Assembly: GCA_947629705.1 (NCBI GenBank)
Contig: CANREN010000009.1
Coordinates: 1-64,000, forward strand
Direction of reading: 5' to 3'
Source of the DNA: an uncultured Alistipes sp.
GTDB taxonomy: Bacteria; Bacteroidota; Bacteroidia; Bacteroidales; Rikenellaceae
DNA length: 64,000 nucleotides
Of the stretch, positions 60,319 to 64,000 are shown piece after piece (positions within the stretch are counted from its first letter, which is position 1; the number at the start of each line of letters is the position of its first letter). Position numbers and translations under genes: made by a program. The notes below the pieces were generated by a model. It saw only the letters and a list, made by a program, of their open reading frames with translations, was not told the origin of the DNA and made no database searches.

Positions 60319-60909
60319 TTAGCCGATGTTTCCGGCCAGCGCGTGCGTGCACCAGCCGGCCAGCGCTTCGGCCAGCAGATAGCAGCCGATGTATAGGCCG
60401 ATGGCTCGTCCGCCGCGCAGATTGGCTGCGATCGAGAATCCGCGCCAGCTCCATGCGAAGAACCAGACTAACATAACCAGGGCGATCGATGCGTAAACAA
60501 GCAGTCCGGCCGATAGCACGAAGGATTGAAGCTCGAGCAGATTGGCATTTTGCAACTGTTCCAGATCGCCCGCGATCTGCTCGGACGGATAGATCGGGCT
60601 GCAGAGCAGCAGAACGAGCCACGGCAGTTTCGCTGTCGCCTGATTGCCTGCAATGTCGATGATGCGGATGCGGGAGGCCGAAAACCAGCGGCCTGCACCG
60701 TAGAGCAGGCCGGAGAAGATGCCCCATCCGGCAAGGAGCTGTCCGGCCAGACGCAGATACGAAAGGTCGCCGATGCCGAGGGAGATTACGCCGCGGAACG
60801 TTTGTCCGGTTGCACCGGCGATTGCGACCATGCCGGCCATGACGAGCAGACCGATGGAGAGGGTCGTGCCTCCCGAGAAATAGGTGAACGGATCAAGCAG
60901 TTTTTTCAT
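60319..60909 (-). CDS. YIP1-like integral membrane protein
   Basis: A 196-residue membrane protein with four or five hydrophobic helices (for example SIGLLVMAGMVAIAG, LPWLVLLLCSPIY, VYASIALVMLVWFFAW). The opening LLDPFTYFSGGTTLSIG resembles the start of YIP1-domain proteins in Bacteroidetes. Function unknown. It overlaps the DUF2089 gene upstream by 4 nt (ATGA), so the two are translated together and probably act together. Confidence 0.65.
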   Translation of the reverse strand: MKKLLDPFTYFSGGTTLSIGLLVMAGMVAIAGATGQTFRGVISLGIGDLSYLRLAGQLLAGWGIFSGLLYGAGRWFSASRIRIIDIAGNQATAKLPWLVLLLCSPIYPSEQIAGDLEQLQNANLLELQSFVLSAGLLVYASIALVMLVWFFAWSWRGFSIAANLRGGRAIGLYIGCYLLAEALAGWCTHALAGNIG

Positions 60910-61184
60910 TGTTCGTAGGATTTTAACCGGTTGATGATGTCGTCGAGCCGATTGCGAACGGTGGGGTAGCTCAAGCCCAATCGGGAGGCCATCTCTTTCA
61001 GGGAGCCGCTGCACAGGATGAAGTCCAGGACGAACCGTTGATCGTCGGTCGGCAGCAGCAGCAGGGTCGGCAGGCGGTAGTCGCCTTCGATGCGGGTTTC
61101 GCAGGTCGGACAGTACAGCGCGGCGACGTGGAGCTGGGCGCTGCATGAAGGACATGCGTTCGGAAGATTTTTTTTCGTTTCCAT
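60906..61184 (-). CDS. DUF2089-type small regulator with zinc ribbon and helix-turn-helix
   Basis: A 92-residue protein with two CxxC pairs at the N-terminus (CPSCSAQL and CPTCETRI) that make a zinc ribbon, then a sigma-like helix-turn-helix in SGSLKEMASRLGLSYPTVRNRLDDIINRL near residues 60-88. DUF2089 proteins are thought to be transcription regulators. It is the first gene of a two-gene unit with the membrane protein, and two phased AT palindromes lie at its promoter, consistent with self-regulation. Confidence 0.82.
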   Translation of the reverse strand: METKKNLPNACPSCSAQLHVAALYCPTCETRIEGDYRLPTLLLLPTDDQRFVLDFILCSGSLKEMASRLGLSYPTVRNRLDDIINRLKSYEQ

Positions 61185-61208
61185 GTTCCTTTTTATTTAT
61201 TGACGAAA

Positions 61209-61256
61209 CAAAAGTAACGCTATTTTTAATAAAATCAAAATTAATTTTAATAAAAT
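61209..61256 (-). promoter_or_regulatory. -7 box and two phased AT-rich palindromes of the DUF2089 operon
   Basis: TACTTTTG (61209-61216, minus strand) fits TAnnTTTG, 25 nt before the start. Upstream are two 12-bp direct copies of TTTTAATAAAAT at 61224-61235 and 61245-61256, spaced 21 bp, i.e. two helical turns, each nearly palindromic. They flank the expected -33 position. Confidence 0.55.
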
Positions 61257-61320
61257 TCAGCTAACTTTTATTTATATCCAAAATCTTCCGGCTGTTTTTC
61301 TTTCCCAACCCCAAAACAAT

Positions 61321-61337
61321 CACTACCAAATGTAGTG
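61321..61337 (-). terminator. Possible terminator of the cupin operon
   Basis: CACTAC-CAAAT-GTAGTG forms a 6-bp stem; on the minus strand it is followed by TTGTTTT. It lies 61 nt beyond the stop of the carboxymuconolactone decarboxylase-cupin gene. Confidence 0.4.
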
Positions 61338-61397
61338 TTTCGGATCCTTGCAGTTCATTACCCGCGAACATGCCGACCCCGATAGATTGGCCTGTTC

Positions 61398-62213
61398 TTA
61401 TTTTAGTTTATCGTACTCTTCATCAGTTACTGGTTCGAGCCACTCGTTGGAGGCATTCTCTCCCGGGATTTCGAACGCCAGGTGTGCGAACCAGCTGTCG
61501 GCCGCCGCACCGTGCCAGTGCTTCACGTTAGCGGGGATGTGGATGACCGTGCCGGGCAGAATCTCGACGGCGGGTTTGCCCTCCTCCTGATACCAGCCAC
61601 GACCTGCCACGCCTACGAGCATCTGTCCTCCGCCTTTCGTGGCTTTATGGATATGCCAATTATTGCGGCAACCCGGCTCGAAGGTTACGTTGGCGATGGA
61701 TACCTGTTCCGACGAGATGCGGGCGAGGTAACTGTTGCCGATGAAATACTGCGCATACGCCGTATTCGGTTCGCCGATGGGGAAAATCATTTCGCGCTGG
61801 AACGCGGCTTTGGCGTCCTCTCCGGTGGTGTCTTCCGCCCATACGTCTTTGGCTAAACGGAATGCCGCCCATGCTTTCGGCCAACCGGCATAGAAGGCGA
61901 TATGCGTGATAATCTCGGCAATCTCCGTGCGGGTGATGCCGTTGTTCTTCGCCGATTGCAGGTGATACGTCAGCGAGCTGTCGGTGATGCCCTGACTGAT
62001 GAGCGAGGTAATCGTTACTAAGCTGCGGTCGCGAAGACCGAGCTTGTCGGTGCGGCTCCATACCTCGCCGAAAAGGACATCGTCGTTGAGCTCGGCGAAT
62101 TGGGGGGCGAACTCGCCTAATTGGTCGTGTCCGGCGGTCTGTACGATCTTTTTCTGTGCCATAACATGGAGTGTTAAAAGGGTGAATAGGGTAATTGAAA
62201 TGATTCTTTTCAT
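61398..62213 (-). CDS. Exported carboxymuconolactone decarboxylase-like / cupin fusion protein
   Basis: A 271-residue protein with a signal peptide (1-19). Residues about 35-140 are a carboxymuconolactone-decarboxylase/AhpD-like helical domain (WSRTDKLGLRDRSLVTITSLISQG then HLQSAKNNGITRTEIAEIITHIAFYAGWPKAWAA, shown in part), without the CxxC of AhpD peroxidase. Residues about 165-260 are a cupin with metal-site histidines in NNWHIHKATKGGGQMLVG and IHIPANVKHWHGA. The pair is common in Bacteroidetes; substrate unknown. Follows the amidohydrolase by 6 nt. Confidence 0.85.
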   Translation of the reverse strand: MKRIISITLFTLLTLHVMAQKKIVQTAGHDQLGEFAPQFAELNDDVLFGEVWSRTDKLGLRDRSLVTITSLISQGITDSSLTYHLQSAKNNGITRTEIAEIITHIAFYAGWPKAWAAFRLAKDVWAEDTTGEDAKAAFQREMIFPIGEPNTAYAQYFIGNSYLARISSEQVSIANVTFEPGCRNNWHIHKATKGGGQMLVGVAGRGWYQEEGKPAVEILPGTVIHIPANVKHWHGAAADSWFAHLAFEIPGENASNEWLEPVTDEEYDKLK

Positions 62214-62219
62214 GATTCC

Positions 62220-63623
62220 TTATAGAATGAAGTGATTGATTCGGTTCGCAGGGTTGAGCGGCGTTTGGTCGGACAATACCAGCGATTTGACCATATGCAG
62301 CGTTCCCTGCTTGTACTTTTGGAAGTGTTCCGAAGCGATATGCTTCTCGTAAGCCGCCCGGCTCGCATAGCTCTCCAATATGGTTATCTTGCATGGATTC
62401 TCTTTCTCGCCGACGGCGTACATGGTCAGCACGCCCGGTTCGGTGCATAGCGAGACCTCTCCCACCTCGGTCGCGTATTTCATATACTCGTCGAGGTGCT
62501 GCGGATAGACCTCGATTTTCGACAGCCGCACGATGCCGTCGGCCTGCATCGGCTCTTTGGCGCACAAGTCCGCCGGATTGCCATGATTCATTTTCACGTT
62601 ATCCGACCGATTGGGTTTGTCAGAAAACAACGCAATCGCATTATCGGCCAGAATATCCTCTGAATAGGGTGCAAGCTCCTTGTCTTCTGCAATCCGCGAC
62701 CGCATCCGTTTCAGGCTCTCCGTCAGCACTTCGGCCGGTTGATACGGATAGTCGGAACCGTAAAGCAGATGGTCGGGCGTAGTGATGGTCAGCAGGGATT
62801 TTACCACTTCGGGGGTCGCCCCTCCGGCGAGGTCGTAATAGAGATGGACGAGGTTGGCTTCCCAATCGACCGGCTGCATATAGCCTTTGGCCTGCATCGC
62901 CGGAAGGATCGCTTTCATGCGGGGAATGGCTAACGGCAAGAATGAACCGCAGTGAGGAATGACAAACCGTATCTCCGGATAGCGTGCCGGAACGTTCCGG
63001 GCGATCATGTGGATGACCGTGCGCGTGGTCTCGGCCGGGTATTCGTAAATGGCGAGCGGTGCGGTGGCAATGATGCCTTCGTTCACCGGCGACGGCTTGT
63101 GCGGGTGCAGGATGACGACGGCCTTGCGTTTGTTCAGCACCTCCATCAGCGGGTCGAGCGCTTCGTCGCCCACATATTGCCCCCGGCTGTTGGTCGCCAA
63201 TTTGATACCGTCGGCGCCGAGCGTATCGAGCGCATAAACAGCCTCCTCGATGGCGGCTTCCACATCGGGCAGCGGCAGCGATGCGCAGAAAAGGAACTTG
63301 CCGGGGTAATCGGCTTTCAATCGGGCGCTTGCCTCGTTATAAAAGCGAACAATCCGAGCGCATTCGTCTGCATCGCCATAATACGGCTGCGGCGCAGGCA
63401 TCGAAAGGATTGCCTTTCCGATACCGGCATCTTCCATAAATGCCAGATGGGAGTTTACGTCCCATTTCGGCAACGGGAACGTCTCCTCCATCGCGGCCCC
63501 GTGTCTTTCCAAAAATTCGGTGAACTCGGGAAGGACATTGTGGGAATGTACGTCTATCGTTTGCTGTGCCATGACCGAAACCATAGAGAGAATACTCGTC
63601 AAGAAAATCGATAGGGACTTCAT
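62220..63623 (-). CDS. Exported amidohydrolase fused to an antibiotic-biosynthesis-monooxygenase-like domain
   Basis: A 467-residue protein with a signal peptide (1-19). Residues about 22-340 are a metal-dependent amidohydrolase_2 TIM barrel: IDVHSHNVLPEF (metal His pair), PHCGSFLPL near 225 and LLYGSDYPYQPAEVL near 290 with the catalytic Asp, as in aminocarboxymuconate-semialdehyde and orsellinate-type decarboxylases. Residues about 365-455 are an ABM ferredoxin-like domain (IVRLSKIEVYPQHLDEYMKYA, LESYASRAAYEKHIASEHFQKY). Both are usually separate proteins. A reading error joining two genes is possible. The linker contains KPNRSDNVKMNHG. Confidence 0.82.
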   Translation of the reverse strand: MKSLSIFLTSILSMVSVMAQQTIDVHSHNVLPEFTEFLERHGAAMEETFPLPKWDVNSHLAFMEDAGIGKAILSMPAPQPYYGDADECARIVRFYNEASARLKADYPGKFLFCASLPLPDVEAAIEEAVYALDTLGADGIKLATNSRGQYVGDEALDPLMEVLNKRKAVVILHPHKPSPVNEGIIATAPLAIYEYPAETTRTVIHMIARNVPARYPEIRFVIPHCGSFLPLAIPRMKAILPAMQAKGYMQPVDWEANLVHLYYDLAGGATPEVVKSLLTITTPDHLLYGSDYPYQPAEVLTESLKRMRSRIAEDKELAPYSEDILADNAIALFSDKPNRSDNVKMNHGNPADLCAKEPMQADGIVRLSKIEVYPQHLDEYMKYATEVGEVSLCTEPGVLTMYAVGEKENPCKITILESYASRAAYEKHIASEHFQKYKQGTLHMVKSLVLSDQTPLNPANRINHFIL

Positions 63624-63692
63624 AACAGCAGGCTGAAATGGTTCTGCACGGCAGAGATATGTACGCCCTCTTTGGACAGCATCTCTTGCGCG

Positions 63693-64000
63693 CTATTCTT
63701 CGATTGTAATCAGCCGATATTTTTGAGAACCAAGTCCAAGTTCTTCAGCGTAAGTCAGAATATGGGTCCCTTGACGGGAATTGATGCGTTCTATAAGGGC
63801 TGCTTTACCGGAATCTTCGGAGTTGAATACCATATCGACACAGGCGCGGTCCAATGCTACCGGATCAAGAGATGCAAACACACCTAAGTCTCCCATTTCC
63901 GGAGCCTCCGGATCCCCATCGCAGTCACAGTCAACTGACAGGCGATTTGCAACATTTATATAGAGTATATGGTCACCGGTAAAGTCAATCACACCCTTTG
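63693..64000 (-). CDS. DUF362-like iron-sulfur centre protein, C-terminal part only
   Basis: The reading frame is open to the window edge, so the start is missing. The visible about 102 residues read KGVIDFTGDHILYINVANRL, then CDCDGDPEAPEMGDLGVFASLDPVALDRACVDMV, and match the C-terminal half of DUF362 proteins, which carry metal or Fe-S sites and are thought to be redox-related. The Cys pair in DCDCDG is the likely ligand region. It faces the same way as the amidohydrolase, 69 nt upstream of it. Confidence 0.75.
   Translation of the reverse strand, partial: KGVIDFTGDHILYINVANRLSVDCDCDGDPEAPEMGDLGVFASLDPVALDRACVDMVFNSEDSGKAALIERINSRQGTHILTYAEELGLGSQKYRLITIEE

Overview
The window is a GC-rich chromosomal stretch from a member of the Bacteroidetes, most likely an Alistipes-like gut bacterium (order Bacteroidales). 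The evidence is the repeated TAnnTTTG -7 promoter box, outer-membrane beta-barrels with carboxypeptidase-like N-terminal domains, DUF4251 proteins, a tmRNA ending in a YALAA-type tag, and very high GC with A-rich leaders in place of Shine-Dalgarno sequences. The genus is inference; no rRNA is present.

Layout. 1-313 is AT-rich and ends in a degenerate 3' half of a tRNA (proline-like acceptor), probably an attachment-site scar. 314-12470 holds two tandem DUF4251 proteins, mgsA, divergent dusB and argS, an OmpA-like protein, a small conserved protein, a GH13 amylase with TPM and LemA membrane genes, and a large outer-membrane beta-barrel with an operator-like palindrome at its promoter. 12751-32504 is housekeeping: plsC, topoisomerase IV (parE-parC), aroK, murI, ftsK, a LolA-like gene, gyrA, a TPR protein, uvrB, udk and gyrB. 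All four type IIA topoisomerase subunits lie within 19 kb. 32658-36202 carries an ftsE-like ATPase, a dispersed repeat, the ssrA tmRNA, a PL10 pectate lyase and serB.

36300-60173 is the centre of the window: about 24 kb devoted to cobalamin. A forward lower-loop operon (cobU, cobT, cobS, cobC) converges on a reverse operon (cobB, pduO-type adenosyltransferase, cobQ, threonine-phosphate decarboxylase, cbiB). A cobalamin riboswitch then precedes a BtuB-like receptor, a CbiK-type chelatase with a lipoprotein signal and a second BtuB-like receptor. Next comes a corrin-ring operon of four consecutive multifunctional fusions (CobJ-CbiC, CbiE-CbiT, CbiG-CobM, CobK-CbiD), which converges with btuF-btuC-btuD. 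Together these cover B12 uptake and most of the anaerobic pathway. Precorrin-2 C20-methyltransferase (CbiL/CobI) and the uroporphyrinogen methyltransferase are not in the window.

The right end has a YIP1-like membrane protein with a DUF2089 regulator behind two phased AT palindromes, and an exported two-gene operon of an amidohydrolase-monooxygenase fusion and a carboxymuconolactone decarboxylase-cupin fusion. A DUF362-like gene runs off the end. I did not find an obviously new defence or mobile system. The most unusual items are the exported chelatase placed between the B12 receptors, the chain of fused corrin enzymes with only one riboswitch, the dispersed repeat with a short coding-like core, and the tRNA scar at the left edge.
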